From: an uncultured bacterium | GTDB taxonomy: Bacteria; Verrucomicrobiota; Lentisphaeria; Victivallales; UBA1829 | NCBI GenBank assembly: GCA_900549415.1 | Contig: URNX01000017.1 | Location: 1 to 62,624 of the forward strand | Length of the DNA: 62,624 nt | Reading direction: 5' to 3' | Part shown: positions 8,161-17,308 of the stretch, one piece after another | Layout: each line of letters begins with the position of its first letter | Position numbering within the stretch: position 1 is the stretch's first letter | Made by a program: the position numbers and the translations under genes | The notes under the pieces: generated by a model | Seen by the model: only the letters and a program-made list of their open reading frames with translations | Databases searched by the model: none | Told to the model about the DNA's origin: nothing

Positions 8161-8976
8161 TCAGCAGGGAGAAAGCTGTTCTCCGCCGTCGACCCGAATG
8201 CACTGTCCGGAAATATACCGTCCGCCCTCCGAGCAGAGGAAGTGAACGAGCGAGGCAATATCTTCCGGTTTTCCCACGTGTTCCAGCGGGCTCAATCCGG
8301 GCAGAGGGACGGCACGGTCTCCGCCATAAACGGCTCGTGTACGCGGAGTGTTGATGTTGCCGGGAATCACACAGTTCACGCGGACGCCGGAATGACGCGT
8401 ATGGGCGGCAAGACAGCGCGCATACTCGTGTATCGCCGATTTCGCGAGCGGATACGCCGCCAGCGCTCCGCCGGTTTTCCAGCCGCCGCAGCCGGCAATT
8501 GAACCGATCAGCACGACGCTTCCGTTTTCGCGCCGCATCATTTCCGGAACGATTTCACGGCAGCAGAAGACCGACGGATAGAGATTCATGTCCATGATCC
8601 CCCGAAAATAACCCGATTCGAATTCCAGAATGCTTTTGTCGCGCACGCCTTCCACATTCGTTCCGCCGGCGCAGCAGACCAGAATGTCCGGTTCGCCGAG
8701 CTTGCTCCGTACCGTCGCCGCCGCACGCGCAGCCTCCTCTTCCCGCCCAAGATTTCCGCAGACCGGAACGATCCGGACGCCAAAGCGTTCCGCCATCTCT
8801 TCCGCGACAGCCTCCAGCGTCTCCCCCTCTCCGTATTGCGCAAGATTCGTGGCATTGCGTCCGTGAATCGCAACATTTGCTCCGCACTCCGCCAGGAACT
8901 CCGCGACAATCCGTCCGATTCCGCGCGAAGAACCTGTCACCCATGCATTTTTTCCTTTCAATGAGCTGGAATACAT
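8161..8976 (-). CDS. Short-chain dehydrogenase/reductase (SDR)
   Basis: 271 aa classical SDR. The cofactor loop is TGSSRGIG, the structural motif is CCAGG, the catalytic Ser is in VLIGSIAG and the Tyr/Lys pair is AAYPLAKSAIHEY (Y-x3-K). The C-terminus RYISGQCIRVDGGEQL is typical. Substrate unknown. ATG 8976 is preferred to the GTG at 8979 because it is better spaced from AGGAGA. It lies 10 nt downstream of the glycyl radical activase gene, so it may reduce or oxidise the product of that enzyme. Confidence 0.88.
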   Translation of the reverse strand: MYSSSLKGKNAWVTGSSRGIGRIVAEFLAECGANVAIHGRNATNLAQYGEGETLEAVAEEMAERFGVRIVPVCGNLGREEEAARAAATVRSKLGEPDILVCCAGGTNVEGVRDKSILEFESGYFRGIMDMNLYPSVFCCREIVPEMMRRENGSVVLIGSIAGCGGWKTGGALAAYPLAKSAIHEYARCLAAHTRHSGVRVNCVIPGNINTPRTRAVYGGDRAVPLPGLSPLEHVGKPEDIASLVHFLCSEGGRYISGQCIRVDGGEQLSPC

Positions 8977-8986
8977 CACATTCTCC

Positions 8987-9889
8987 TCATTGTTTCCGGA
9001 CCGCTGTTTTCCCCGCGGAACGCAGAATTGAAATCCAGTGTTCCGCCGTCTCCGCCGATGTCATCGGAGCCGCAAATCCATTTGCAATGCCCAGACGCTC
9101 CGCCTTCGACACCCCAAGCGGATGATACGGCTCGACGTCGATTCCGCAAACATTCTGAAGGGAATCCGCAAGAGCCGCGATTCCGCGCAGTTCCGCTTCC
9201 GAGTCGTTCAATCCGGGAACCAGCGGACAGCGCAGACGAATTTCCGCTCCCGCCGCATCCAGCAGATTCAGGTTCCGCAGAATCAAAGCATTGTCCTGTC
9301 CGGTAAATCTGCGGTGATTCTCCGGAACAACGCTCTTGACGTCGAAGAGAAAGAGATCGACCAGCGGCAGAATTTCACGATACCGCTCTTCCGGAGCAAA
9401 TCCGCAAGTCTCAAGCGCCGTGTGAACTCCGTCCGCCTTCGCCAGCGTCAGCAGTTCTTTCGTAAAAGCGAACTGCGCCATCGGCTCGCCTCCGGAAACC
9501 GTCATGCCGCCTCCGGAATTTTCATAAAACGCCTTGTCTTTCGCGACTTCCGCGAAAACCTCTTCCGCACTCCGGGATTTGCCGCAAAGTTCAAGCGCCT
9601 CATAAAAACAGACCTTTGCGCACGCGCCGCAGCCGATGCAATGCGCACGATCGAACTTGTGAACGCCGTCTTTCAGCTCGTGGCATTTCCGCGGACACGC
9701 CGCGACGCACGCGCCGCATCCGGCGCACTTGCCGGATGCGAACAGAATCTCGGGTTTCGCATTCCAGGATTCCGGATTGTGGCACCAGAGACAGCGCAGG
9801 GGACAGCCCTTCAGGAAAACCGTCGTCCGGATGCCCGGTCCGTCGTGCACGCAGAACTTCTGAATGTCAAATACGGTTCCCTGGATCAT
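8987..9889 (-). CDS. Glycyl radical enzyme activase (radical SAM, PFL-activating family)
   Basis: 300 aa. Radical SAM cysteines are in GCPLRCLWCHNPES (CX3CX2C). Two ferredoxin-like 4Fe-4S sites follow (CAGCGACVAACPRKC and CIGCGACAKVC), the arrangement of activases for non-PFL glycyl radical enzymes. TVSGGEPMAQ is the SAM-binding GGE motif. It installs the glycyl radical on its partner by abstracting a hydrogen with a 5'-deoxyadenosyl radical, and needs anaerobic conditions. The ATG overlaps the partner's stop as TGATG (9889); a GTG at 9892 is less well placed. Confidence 0.94.
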   Translation of the reverse strand: MIQGTVFDIQKFCVHDGPGIRTTVFLKGCPLRCLWCHNPESWNAKPEILFASGKCAGCGACVAACPRKCHELKDGVHKFDRAHCIGCGACAKVCFYEALELCGKSRSAEEVFAEVAKDKAFYENSGGGMTVSGGEPMAQFAFTKELLTLAKADGVHTALETCGFAPEERYREILPLVDLFLFDVKSVVPENHRRFTGQDNALILRNLNLLDAAGAEIRLRCPLVPGLNDSEAELRGIAALADSLQNVCGIDVEPYHPLGVSKAERLGIANGFAAPMTSAETAEHWISILRSAGKTAVRKQ

Positions 9890-12021
9890 CACATTGCCTC
9901 CGTTGTACGGTCAATGACGTTGTTCTGCATCTCCTCGCCGAGCGTGATGAACGTTGCGGAGAAACCGGAGACGCGGACCCGCAGACTCTTGTATTCCTCA
10001 GGCTTCGCCTTCGCGGCGATCAGATCTTCACGCGAAACATGGTTCAGCTGAATATGAAGTCCGCCCGCTTTGAAAAAGGTTTCGACAAGCAGAACGAGCT
10101 TTTCAAAGCTTTCATCGTTGCTGACGGTGCTTTCGTCGACGGTCAGATTCATAATGGTGTTTCCGCACATGATTCCGGTCGTATCCATTTGGGCAACGGA
10201 AAGCAGGTGCGAAGTCGCGCCGTCGTTTTCCTTGCCGAACGCCTGACCGCTTCCGAACGTCAGGGGGCTTCCGGCGACACGCCCGTCGGGAGTCGCCCCG
10301 GTGAGCGCGCCGAATGCCGCGAAGTGAGTGTTGTAGCCCGTCAGATTTCCGTAAGTGAGCGGTGTGCCGAACATATCGGTGCGTCCCTCGGCGAACTTGT
10401 AAATGCTTTCATAGAAGCGGCGCGCAATCGAATCGGAGAACTCGTCGTGGTTGCCGAAGAAACGCCCGTCGCGCAGGATTTCGCGGCGGAGATCTTCCGC
10501 GCCCTTCCAGTCCGTCTTCAATGCATCAAGCAGCTGCTCCATGCCAATACGCTTTTCCTCAAAAACGAACTGGCGGATAACTGCAAGCGAATCAATGACA
10601 TTGGTTCCGCCCATCAAGTTGACTCCGCCTCCGCGGGCGAGCGATGCTCCGCCGCGCGTCGCACTCTCCGCCCGTTCAATGCAGCCGTGCAGAAACAGCG
10701 AGCTGAGCACATTGCAGTCACGGGAACGCAGGCTGTTGAAGCGGTTCGAATATTCCAGCATGAGTTCCAGATCATGGAACAGCTCCTCTTCATAAAGCTT
10801 GTAGAACTCATCGAACGTTGTACAGCTGAGAACTTCGATGCGGCGTTTTTCCAGCGTATTGAGCAGAGAGCGGACAATGTTGCAGGTGTTGCCGCCGAGC
10901 GAGATTCCGCCCTGGTACGCAGGTTCGTTGCAGCCGACCATGATGTATTCACATGCGGTCTCGAACGGAAGACCGTTGATTTTCATCAGCGAAGCAATAC
11001 GCGGTTCGTCGTTCACAAAAGCAATGCGTTTGTAACGGTCGCGACGCTCGCAATCCAGCATTTTGCGCAGGACTTCGCGCGGAGTCTTCTTCGTCCAGCG
11101 GAGCGAAACCTGCGGACGTTCCAGCGGCAGTTCCATCATGGACTCCAGAATCAGATCCGAAAGTTCGTTGAAACCGTCTTCGTGCTCCTTTGTGTAACCG
11201 CCGATGGCGAAGTGCGATTCCGCGCCCTTGTCATCCGCCCAGGGCGTGTGGAACGTATGTCCGTGAATGCGGATGAAGAGCTCCTGAATCAGCTCCTTCG
11301 CATGTTCGCGCGTGAGCGTGCCGTCCGAGACGCCCCGTTTGTAAAGAGGATAGAGATACTGGTCCGGACGCCCGATGCTGTCGGGCAGGAACGCAAAACA
11401 GAAATAGAGACACTGGATCGCCTCCTCGAAGCTCTGCGCGGGATTCATCGGGACACGCGAGCAGTTGCGCGCCATGCGAAGCAGCGTCGCCTTCCGCGAC
11501 GCATCTTCCGTCTCTTCCGCCTTCTGAATGCAGAAATCGCGCAGCTGAGCGGCGCGGCGGCCGATTCCGCCGATCACCATTTCCAGCGCGGCAAGATACG
11601 CGAGGTTGTACGGCTTGCCAAGAAAATTCCGGCGTGCGGCATTGATTTCACGCAAGTAACCGTTCAGTCCGAGACGGATCAGTTTTCCGAAATCGGCGTT
11701 CGAATGCTGCCACTCCATCGTGCAAAGATTTTCCTGCGGGTGGTTGTAATAACGACGCAGAGCCTCCTGACACTTCACATGACCCGTCCGGGTGAAAATA
11801 TCGGCGGGAACGGGACAACCGTTCATACGCATCATGCCGATGAGTTCGTTCTCCTCATACAGCTTGATTCTCTGGGCGCAGATAAAGTCGCAGAGTCGCT
11901 TTGCGACGGCAAGGGGTTCCGCGAGTTTATCGTCGAATTCATCAAGTTCAATGCAGACGGGTTCCGGGTTCAGATCCTCTTTTTTCGCCAGTGCGGCAAA
12001 TCGTTCAATACGGCTGTTCAT
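9889..12021 (-). CDS. Glycyl radical enzyme, eliminase-like, substrate unknown
   Basis: 710 aa. The glycine loop near the C-terminus is RVRVSGFSATF (Gly about 686). The thiyl cysteine is in MVGCNEPAY (Cys about 364). The C-x-E arrangement matches dehydratases/lyases such as glycerol or propanediol dehydratase and choline lyase, not the Cys-Cys pair of pyruvate formate-lyase. It is shorter than those enzymes (usually about 780-850 aa). It is paired with its activase and followed by an SDR and an esterase. A CAGGAGG ribosome site precedes ATG 12021, and TATATT near 12050 may be a -10 element. The organism must grow anaerobically to use it. Confidence 0.92.
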   Translation of the reverse strand: MNSRIERFAALAKKEDLNPEPVCIELDEFDDKLAEPLAVAKRLCDFICAQRIKLYEENELIGMMRMNGCPVPADIFTRTGHVKCQEALRRYYNHPQENLCTMEWQHSNADFGKLIRLGLNGYLREINAARRNFLGKPYNLAYLAALEMVIGGIGRRAAQLRDFCIQKAEETEDASRKATLLRMARNCSRVPMNPAQSFEEAIQCLYFCFAFLPDSIGRPDQYLYPLYKRGVSDGTLTREHAKELIQELFIRIHGHTFHTPWADDKGAESHFAIGGYTKEHEDGFNELSDLILESMMELPLERPQVSLRWTKKTPREVLRKMLDCERRDRYKRIAFVNDEPRIASLMKINGLPFETACEYIMVGCNEPAYQGGISLGGNTCNIVRSLLNTLEKRRIEVLSCTTFDEFYKLYEEELFHDLELMLEYSNRFNSLRSRDCNVLSSLFLHGCIERAESATRGGASLARGGGVNLMGGTNVIDSLAVIRQFVFEEKRIGMEQLLDALKTDWKGAEDLRREILRDGRFFGNHDEFSDSIARRFYESIYKFAEGRTDMFGTPLTYGNLTGYNTHFAAFGALTGATPDGRVAGSPLTFGSGQAFGKENDGATSHLLSVAQMDTTGIMCGNTIMNLTVDESTVSNDESFEKLVLLVETFFKAGGLHIQLNHVSREDLIAAKAKPEEYKSLRVRVSGFSATFITLGEEMQNNVIDRTTEAM

Positions 12022-12109
12022 AAAAAACCTCCTGTTTCAGTTGACTGGAGATAATATAGCCGATCTTTCTCTTTTATGGAATATCCGTTTTTGTTAAAAG
12101 CATTTCATT

Positions 12110-12916
12110 TTATGACGTCGGGAAATCTTTCCGGTAGGCGTTCGGCGAGAGACCGGAGAGGCGTTTGAAGAAGCGCGAAAAATTGAATTCCGTTGAAAAG
12201 CGCAGCTCCTCCGCGACGGACTTCACCGACGCTCCCGGCGCAAGCAGGAGCACACTCGCGCGACGGTAGAGCTCATGCTGAAGATACTCCTTCGGGGACT
12301 GTCCGAAAACCGCCTGAAACTCCCGCACGAAATATCCTCGGGAACAGCCCGCGATCTCCGCCATGTCCGCAACCTGAAGTTCGGCGGAAAGCGAACGGCG
12401 GACCTGCCGCAGGACCGGCTCGAAAAAACGCGCCCGTTCCGCCCGGACGGGTTCCCGCTCCGGCCAGTAACGGTGACAGAACCGGAGAGCAAATTCCCGA
12501 CACCGCGACAGCATCAACACCCGGTTCGGCTCGCGGAAAATCTCCTCAGCCTCCGCCCGGAGCTCCGGAGAATTTTCTACAATCCGCGAACTCCCTTCGC
12601 TGAACACGTCGATTCCCGGGTAAAGCTCCAGTCTGAAATGAATCGAATACCGTTCGGAACGCAGCGTATGACGATACTGCTGCGGCATGCCGGCAGGAAC
12701 CAGCGTTATATCGTTCATCCGCGCACGATACACCTTGCCGGTCCGCAGATTCTCCACAACGGACGCATCATCGCCTTCCGCCCGGAGATGAATCGTCAGC
12801 ATGTTAAACGGAAGAGTGTAATTCCGCACGAATTCCGTGCATTCATGGAACACATTCACCAGCGTGAACTCCGCCTGACGGTTCAGCGGAACGGGTCTGT
12901 AAAAAGCTCCGTTCAT
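12110..12916 (-). CDS. AraC-family transcriptional regulator
   Basis: 268 aa: an N-terminal cupin-like effector domain (about 1-130) and a C-terminal double helix-turn-helix with VADMAEIAGCSRGYFVREF and SVAEELRFSTEFNFSRFFKRL. ATG 12916 overlaps the stop of the M20 peptidase gene (ATGA at 12916-12913); a longer frame from 12979 would sit inside that gene. It lies directly upstream of the glycyl radical enzyme on the same strand and is its likely regulator; this is inference from position. Confidence 0.88.
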   Translation of the reverse strand: MNGAFYRPVPLNRQAEFTLVNVFHECTEFVRNYTLPFNMLTIHLRAEGDDASVVENLRTGKVYRARMNDITLVPAGMPQQYRHTLRSERYSIHFRLELYPGIDVFSEGSSRIVENSPELRAEAEEIFREPNRVLMLSRCREFALRFCHRYWPEREPVRAERARFFEPVLRQVRRSLSAELQVADMAEIAGCSRGYFVREFQAVFGQSPKEYLQHELYRRASVLLLAPGASVKSVAEELRFSTEFNFSRFFKRLSGLSPNAYRKDFPTS

Positions 12917-13968
12917 ATGCTTCGGATGAAATCGCTCAGCAGAACGCGGCAATCTTCCAGACTTGCCAGAGAAACCCATTCCCCGGCGGAATGCATTCCG
13001 CCGCCTTCGCTGCCGAGAATTGCAATCGGAATGCCGAGCTCCGCAAAGTGCCGCGCATCGGTTGCTCCGTGCATCCGGTAGAACTCTACCTTATGGCCGG
13101 GAAAACGCTTCTGCATCTCCGCTTTCAGCTTCTGCATCAGCGGATGCGATTCATCGACGAATGCCGGTGCGGAAATGGAGTTGACGATCACTTCAAGCCC
13201 GGTGATCTCCCGGATTCCGCCGATGATCTTCTCTTCATCTCCGGGACGGATGAAACGGATGTTCAGAACCATCTCCGCCGTGTCCGGAATCTGGTTGAAC
13301 GCCTGACCGCCGGAGATGATGCAGGGCGCCATCGAATCTCCCCAGTAATCCGCAGGAAGCGCAGGCCACGCGGCGCGCAGTTTCACATAACCGTCGACCA
13401 GCAGATCAATCGGATTGTTGAACGCCCATGGTTCGGAAGAGTGACCGCCCTTCCCGTTCGCCCGCAGCGTCAGGGAAATGATTCCCTTCTGAGCATGGGC
13501 GATTCCATAAGGCGCGGCGTCCAGAATCAGAATGATTTTCTTCGCGCCGTAACCGCGCTCCACCATATAAGCGGTTGTCGAACCGCCGGTCTCCTCATCG
13601 GTCGAAAACACCGCGCCGACGCTCGCTTTGCCGGCAAGAGAGCACAGCACCTCCGCAAGCACGAGAGAATTCCCCTGACAATCGGAACTTCCGCGCGCAA
13701 AAAGCTTCCCGTCACGCTCCTCCGGCTCAAACATCGAATCCGGCGCGGGCACGACATCCAGATGCGCGTTCAGCAGAACATCCGGAGTCTTTCCGGGAAC
13801 CGTCGCGGCATAAAGAATTTTGCGTCCGTTCAAAGTCTCCACCGTGCAATGCAGACCTTTGTTTTTCAGAAATTCATGCATCCGGTCGACCGCGCGGTTG
13901 ACCCCCTCCACATTTTCAGTGACCGCCTTGCAGCGGATCAGTTCTTTCAGCAAATCCAGATTCAGCAT
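12913..13968 (-). CDS. M20-family metallopeptidase / amidohydrolase (ArgE/DapE-like)
   Basis: 351 aa. Metal-site motifs are NAHLDVVPAP, ARGSSDCQGNS, STDEETGG (general-base Glu and bridging ligand) and a final His in GGMHSAGEW. The dimerisation insert (about 170-290) contains GKGGHSSEP. The enzyme would hydrolyse a small peptide or N-acyl amino acid; the substrate cannot be read from the sequence. ATG 13968 follows GAGGAG at good spacing. The gene sits between its own promoter and the AraC gene. Confidence 0.88.
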   Translation of the reverse strand: MLNLDLLKELIRCKAVTENVEGVNRAVDRMHEFLKNKGLHCTVETLNGRKILYAATVPGKTPDVLLNAHLDVVPAPDSMFEPEERDGKLFARGSSDCQGNSLVLAEVLCSLAGKASVGAVFSTDEETGGSTTAYMVERGYGAKKIILILDAAPYGIAHAQKGIISLTLRANGKGGHSSEPWAFNNPIDLLVDGYVKLRAAWPALPADYWGDSMAPCIISGGQAFNQIPDTAEMVLNIRFIRPGDEEKIIGGIREITGLEVIVNSISAPAFVDESHPLMQKLKAEMQKRFPGHKVEFYRMHGATDARHFAELGIPIAILGSEGGGMHSAGEWVSLASLEDCRVLLSDFIRSI

Positions 13969-13993
13969 AAACGACTCCTCGTGTTTTCCGGAT

Positions 13994-14022
13994 ACTTTAA
14001 CCTTCCGGTCCGCTTTTTTCAA
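13994..14022 (-). promoter_or_regulatory. Sigma-70-type promoter of the M20 peptidase / AraC genes
   Basis: Minus strand: TTGAAA (14022-14017), 17-nt spacer, TAAAGT (13999-13994). It starts immediately after the T-tract of the upstream terminator. Confidence 0.6.
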
Positions 14023-14023
14023 T

Positions 14024-14070
14024 AAAAAAACAAAAAAAATCCGGCCGGACTTTAAACAAAGGCGGCCGGA
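14024..14070 (-). terminator. Terminator of the ADP-ribosylglycohydrolase gene
   Basis: TCCGGCCG (14040-14047) pairs with CGGCCGGA (14063-14070). On the minus strand a long T-tract (14039-14024) follows. Confidence 0.9.
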
Positions 14071-14092
14071 ATGCGGAAATTTTCCGGATGGA

Positions 14093-15634
14093 TTATTTTG
14101 CGGTGCGAGCAAGAATCTGGTTGCGGCGGTCCCAGTAATCCTGATAAACGCCGTAACGTCCGTTCGCCCCCATCACACCAGCGCGCTGGAAGGGAACCGT
14201 TCCGTAAACCGGATAGTTGCGTCCGCTCAGGCGGAAGGTGACCGGGATGTATTCAAACGCCCCGGAGAATTCTCCCGCAGTGATGGTGACCGAGACTTTG
14301 CGGCGGCCGCCGACGTAAGTCATGAAACGCTGCTCGGTGCCTTCCGCAATGCTCCAGCCTTCCGGCAGATGCCACTCAATCGAAAACGTCTGATCGTCAT
14401 GGGTTCCGCCGAAGAATTCAAGCGCGAGTTCCTGCGATTCCCCCGGAACGATGACGGGACTCTTCTCGAAATCAATGCCGAAGAAACCGAACGGGAACTC
14501 AAAAGTCAGATATTTCGAAGACTTGGACAGCACGCGCTTCACCGTCTCCGAACCGTCCGCGAGACGGGCGAGCAGAGCTTCATCGACAACCGTTTCACCG
14601 TCGGTCAGGCGCATCAGGGTCGGATTGGCAAGGTCCGCAATTTTCTTGCACGCAACGACGCGGTCGGTCAGTTCATCAAGCGTTGCGGGAGCATCGGCAT
14701 GGAACGGGTCGATGGCAACGGTCTTGATTGCTTCGCCGATCGGCTCGATCCACTCCTTCGGAATGCCGGAGCGCCCGTTGATGATGCCGAGAACCGCTCC
14801 GCAGGTTGCGCCGGAGCAGTCGGTGTCGTCGCCGCAGTTGACCGCGAGACAGACCGAACGGCCGAAGTCGCCCTTGCCGTAGAGAAGGCCGATAATCGCA
14901 TAGGAGACGTTTGCCGGAGCCTGGAAGCTGCCGAGATCCGCACTGTCGTCGAGCACTTTCTGACGGGCGGTCTTCCAGTCCTCTCCGGCGTCGAAGGCGT
15001 CGAGTACGATTTTAACGCTGCGGGCGACGCGGCAGTCGGCGGGGATGCGGGCAAGCGCATAGCTGATGAGCTTGCGCAGATCGCTCTCGACGAACGCCGC
15101 GGATTCAAGCGTCGCGGTGAAAATTTCCGCATAGATGCCGTCATCCGCATGGTCGACACAGGCGTCATACCACGCATACGGAGCGACTTCGTCGGGTTCT
15201 CCGGGGAAGAGGCATGCCCAGATTTCAGAGCGGATCCATGCGCCGTTGCTGTTTTTCCAGACGTCGTTGTTGCAGAAGCCGGAAAGCGGCGGGGGGAAGC
15301 CGTTCGCCATGTTGAACTTGCCGACACCGTATTCGTTCCAGGGGCCGGTAACGTGCGCCAGCCAGTATTCGCCGAGCACGCGCTCGTTGATCTGAAAAAG
15401 CCCCTTTTCCTCAATCGCCTTGAGCCAGACGAGCTGAAGATCGAGGTCGTCGTTCGGCGCGGGATTGCCCTTGAGATCCTGCGTGTAGAAGTGGATGTCA
15501 AAAAGTTCCAGCTTGCTTTCATACGGAGCGCCGAGCGTCCCGCCGATGTTTTTTCCGGTCCAGCAGCCGAGAACCTTGTCACGGTAGACTTCGCTGTTCA
15601 GGAAACTTTTCCCTGGTTTATTCATATGAAACAT
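14093..15634 (-). CDS. ADP-ribosylglycohydrolase family protein with C-terminal beta domain
   Basis: 513 aa. The N-terminal half has the family fold: GCWTGKNIGGTLGAPYE, NDDLDLQLVWLKAIEEKG and the magnesium site NCGDDTDCSGATCGAVLG. Such enzymes remove ADP-ribose or related ribosyl groups, but many bacterial members have unknown substrates, including nucleoside or carbohydrate-linked compounds. Residues about 370-500 look like an added beta-sandwich domain. No signal peptide. ATG 15634 (MFHMNKPG) is chosen over nearby starts because AAAGGAG lies 5 nt upstream. It forms its own transcription unit, with a consensus promoter and a terminator. Confidence 0.85.
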   Translation of the reverse strand: MFHMNKPGKSFLNSEVYRDKVLGCWTGKNIGGTLGAPYESKLELFDIHFYTQDLKGNPAPNDDLDLQLVWLKAIEEKGLFQINERVLGEYWLAHVTGPWNEYGVGKFNMANGFPPPLSGFCNNDVWKNSNGAWIRSEIWACLFPGEPDEVAPYAWYDACVDHADDGIYAEIFTATLESAAFVESDLRKLISYALARIPADCRVARSVKIVLDAFDAGEDWKTARQKVLDDSADLGSFQAPANVSYAIIGLLYGKGDFGRSVCLAVNCGDDTDCSGATCGAVLGIINGRSGIPKEWIEPIGEAIKTVAIDPFHADAPATLDELTDRVVACKKIADLANPTLMRLTDGETVVDEALLARLADGSETVKRVLSKSSKYLTFEFPFGFFGIDFEKSPVIVPGESQELALEFFGGTHDDQTFSIEWHLPEGWSIAEGTEQRFMTYVGGRRKVSVTITAGEFSGAFEYIPVTFRLSGRNYPVYGTVPFQRAGVMGANGRYGVYQDYWDRRNQILARTAK

Positions 15635-15672
15635 ACGGACTCCTTTCGTTTGATTTTGCGTTGTTGCAGAGA

Positions 15673-15701
15673 ATTTTAGCACGCTTCCGCGGATTTGTCA
15701 A
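15673..15701 (-). promoter_or_regulatory. Strong sigma-70 promoter of the ADP-ribosylglycohydrolase gene
   Basis: Minus strand: perfect TTGACA (15701-15696), 17-nt spacer, TAAAAT (15678-15673), about 40 nt before the start codon. Confidence 0.85.
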
Positions 15702-15898
15702 GAGAGAACTCCGGAAATCTTCCGCAAATCTACGCAAACGGTTTTCTGTGCGGAGCCCTTCCCCCCCTTTTCCGATGACAGCTCGAGCGCTCTTCCGGAA
15801 AGAGTTCCGGAGGAATCGCAGCTCACCGGAGATTCGCTTCCATACGCTCAAAAATAAGCGGACAAAACAAAAAAAACAGCGGAGTTTACAGATTTTTG
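15702..15898. other. Divergent intergenic DNA
   Basis: Region between the two outward-facing promoters of the ADP-ribosylglycohydrolase gene and yebC. I see no gene, RNA or clear operator in it. Confidence 0.5.
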
Positions 15899-15927
15899 TT
15901 GACAAAGTGCGGAAAAGATGCTAAATT
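15899..15927 (+). promoter_or_regulatory. Strong sigma-70 promoter of yebC-ruvC
   Basis: TTGACA (15899-15904), 17-nt spacer, TAAATT (15922-15927). Start site near 15934, upstream of ATG 15978; this excludes the in-frame ATG at 15918 as the start. Confidence 0.85.
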
Positions 15928-15977
15928 ACATGTCAACAATTATCTGGAAACAAAACCTAAACAAAAGGCAGGTATAT

Positions 15978-16739
15978 ATGTCCGGACACAGTAAATGGGC
16001 AAACATCAAGCATAAGAAGGGCGCGGCAGACGCCAAGAAAGGCAAAATCTTCTCGAAGTTCGCGAAAGAGATCATGGTTGCGGTGAAAACCAGCGGCAAG
16101 GATCCCGCCTCCAACCCGAGACTCCGTCTTGCTCTCGCCGGTGCTCGCGCCGCCAACATGCCGCGTGAAAACATCGACCGCGCAATCAAAAAAGGCGCAG
16201 GCGAACTCGGCGACGTCGTGTTTGAAGAAATCACCTACGAAGGCTACGGTCCCGCCGGAACCGCCCTCATCATCGAATGCCTCACCGACAACCGCAACCG
16301 CACGCTCGGCGACGTCCGCATGACGCTCGACCGCACCGGCGGCAATATGGCGAACAGCGGCGCCGTCGGCTGGATGTTCCAGCGCAAAGCGCACTTCGTC
16401 ATCGAAGGCGAAAACGCCGATGAGGAAAAACTGATGGACATCGTTCTCGATGCGGGTGCCGAAGACATTGAAGTCGAAGACGGAACCGCCGAAATCTGGG
16501 CCGCTCCCGAAGCGTTTGAGCCGATTCAGAAAGCGCTCGAAAGCGCCGGAATCGAACCGACCGAATCGGGCATCGTCCGCAAGCCGGACAACAAAGTCGA
16601 AGTCAAGGAGCTCTCCACCGCCCAGCAGGTGCTGCGTCTCATCGACAAGCTCGAAGACCTCGATGACGTCCAGGCAGTCCACTCCAACGCGGACATCGCC
16701 GAGGACATTCTCGAAAAGATCGCCGAACAGGAAGACTGA
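15978..16739 (+). CDS. yebC: YebC/PmpR (TACO1) family regulator
   Basis: 253 aa, beginning MSGHSKWANIKHKKGAADAKKGK, the invariant family N-terminus. YebC proteins act as transcriptional regulators in some bacteria and as translation factors that help ribosomes through difficult stretches in others. It is adjacent to ruvC (5 nt), as in many bacterial genomes. Confidence 0.96.
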   Translation: MSGHSKWANIKHKKGAADAKKGKIFSKFAKEIMVAVKTSGKDPASNPRLRLALAGARAANMPRENIDRAIKKGAGELGDVVFEEITYEGYGPAGTALIIECLTDNRNRTLGDVRMTLDRTGGNMANSGAVGWMFQRKAHFVIEGENADEEKLMDIVLDAGAEDIEVEDGTAEIWAAPEAFEPIQKALESAGIEPTESGIVRKPDNKVEVKELSTAQQVLRLIDKLEDLDDVQAVHSNADIAEDILEKIAEQED

Positions 16740-16744
16740 CCGGC

Positions 16745-17266
16745 GTGTTCGAACCCGTTACGATACTGGGCGTGGATACGGCGATCCGGAAAACCGGTTA
16801 TGCCGTTCTGCGCCTGACAGCCCCCGGACACTATGAAGTCGCCGACTGCGGACTCATCCGCAACGGCAAAGATCTGCTTCACAGCGAATGTCTGCGCAGG
16901 CTTTCGGGAGGAATCCGGGAAATCGTCAATGCCTTTCATCCGGATTCCGCCTCCATCGAAATGGCGTTCGTCAGCAAAAATATCCGCACCGCAATGATCC
17001 TAAGTCTGGCTCGCGGTGCGGTCATCGCCTCCCTCGCGGAAAGCAGTGTGCCGATCTACGAATATTCGCCCAAAACCGCGAAACGTGCGGCTGTCGGGCG
17101 GGGAGAGGCTTCCAAAGAGCAGGTCGCTGCCATGATGGCGGCCATCTGCGGAATTGATATATCAGGTGTGCCCGACGATGCGACAGATGCGCTTGCACTT
17201 GCGCTCTGCCATGCAAACCTCTCGGCTCACAAAGAACTTCTGCTTTCAGCCGGAGCCCGCGTCTGA
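16745..17266 (+). CDS. ruvC: Holliday junction resolvase RuvC
   Basis: 173 aa. It resolves four-way junctions after RuvAB branch migration. Acidic active-site residues are visible in ILGVDTAIRKTGYAV, in SASIEMAFVSKN and in PDDATDALALALCH. The start is GTG (16745-16747), with AGGA about 12 nt upstream. No ruvA or ruvB adjacent. Confidence 0.92.
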   Translation: MFEPVTILGVDTAIRKTGYAVLRLTAPGHYEVADCGLIRNGKDLLHSECLRRLSGGIREIVNAFHPDSASIEMAFVSKNIRTAMILSLARGAVIASLAESSVPIYEYSPKTAKRAAVGRGEASKEQVAAMMAAICGIDISGVPDDATDALALALCHANLSAHKELLLSAGARV

Positions 17267-17308
17267 CGCCGCTTCCGGAACATATAAATCAACGGAGATT
17301 TTTCGTTT

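Noticed and set aside
9616..12054. 812-codon open frame antisense to the glycyl radical enzyme gene
   Set aside because: Arg/Ala-rich, no family similarity or ribosome site; a by-product of codon bias in the real gene.
13820..15679. 619-codon plus-strand frame over the ADP-ribosylglycohydrolase gene
   Set aside because: Antisense shadow; the minus-strand gene has motifs, promoter and terminator.
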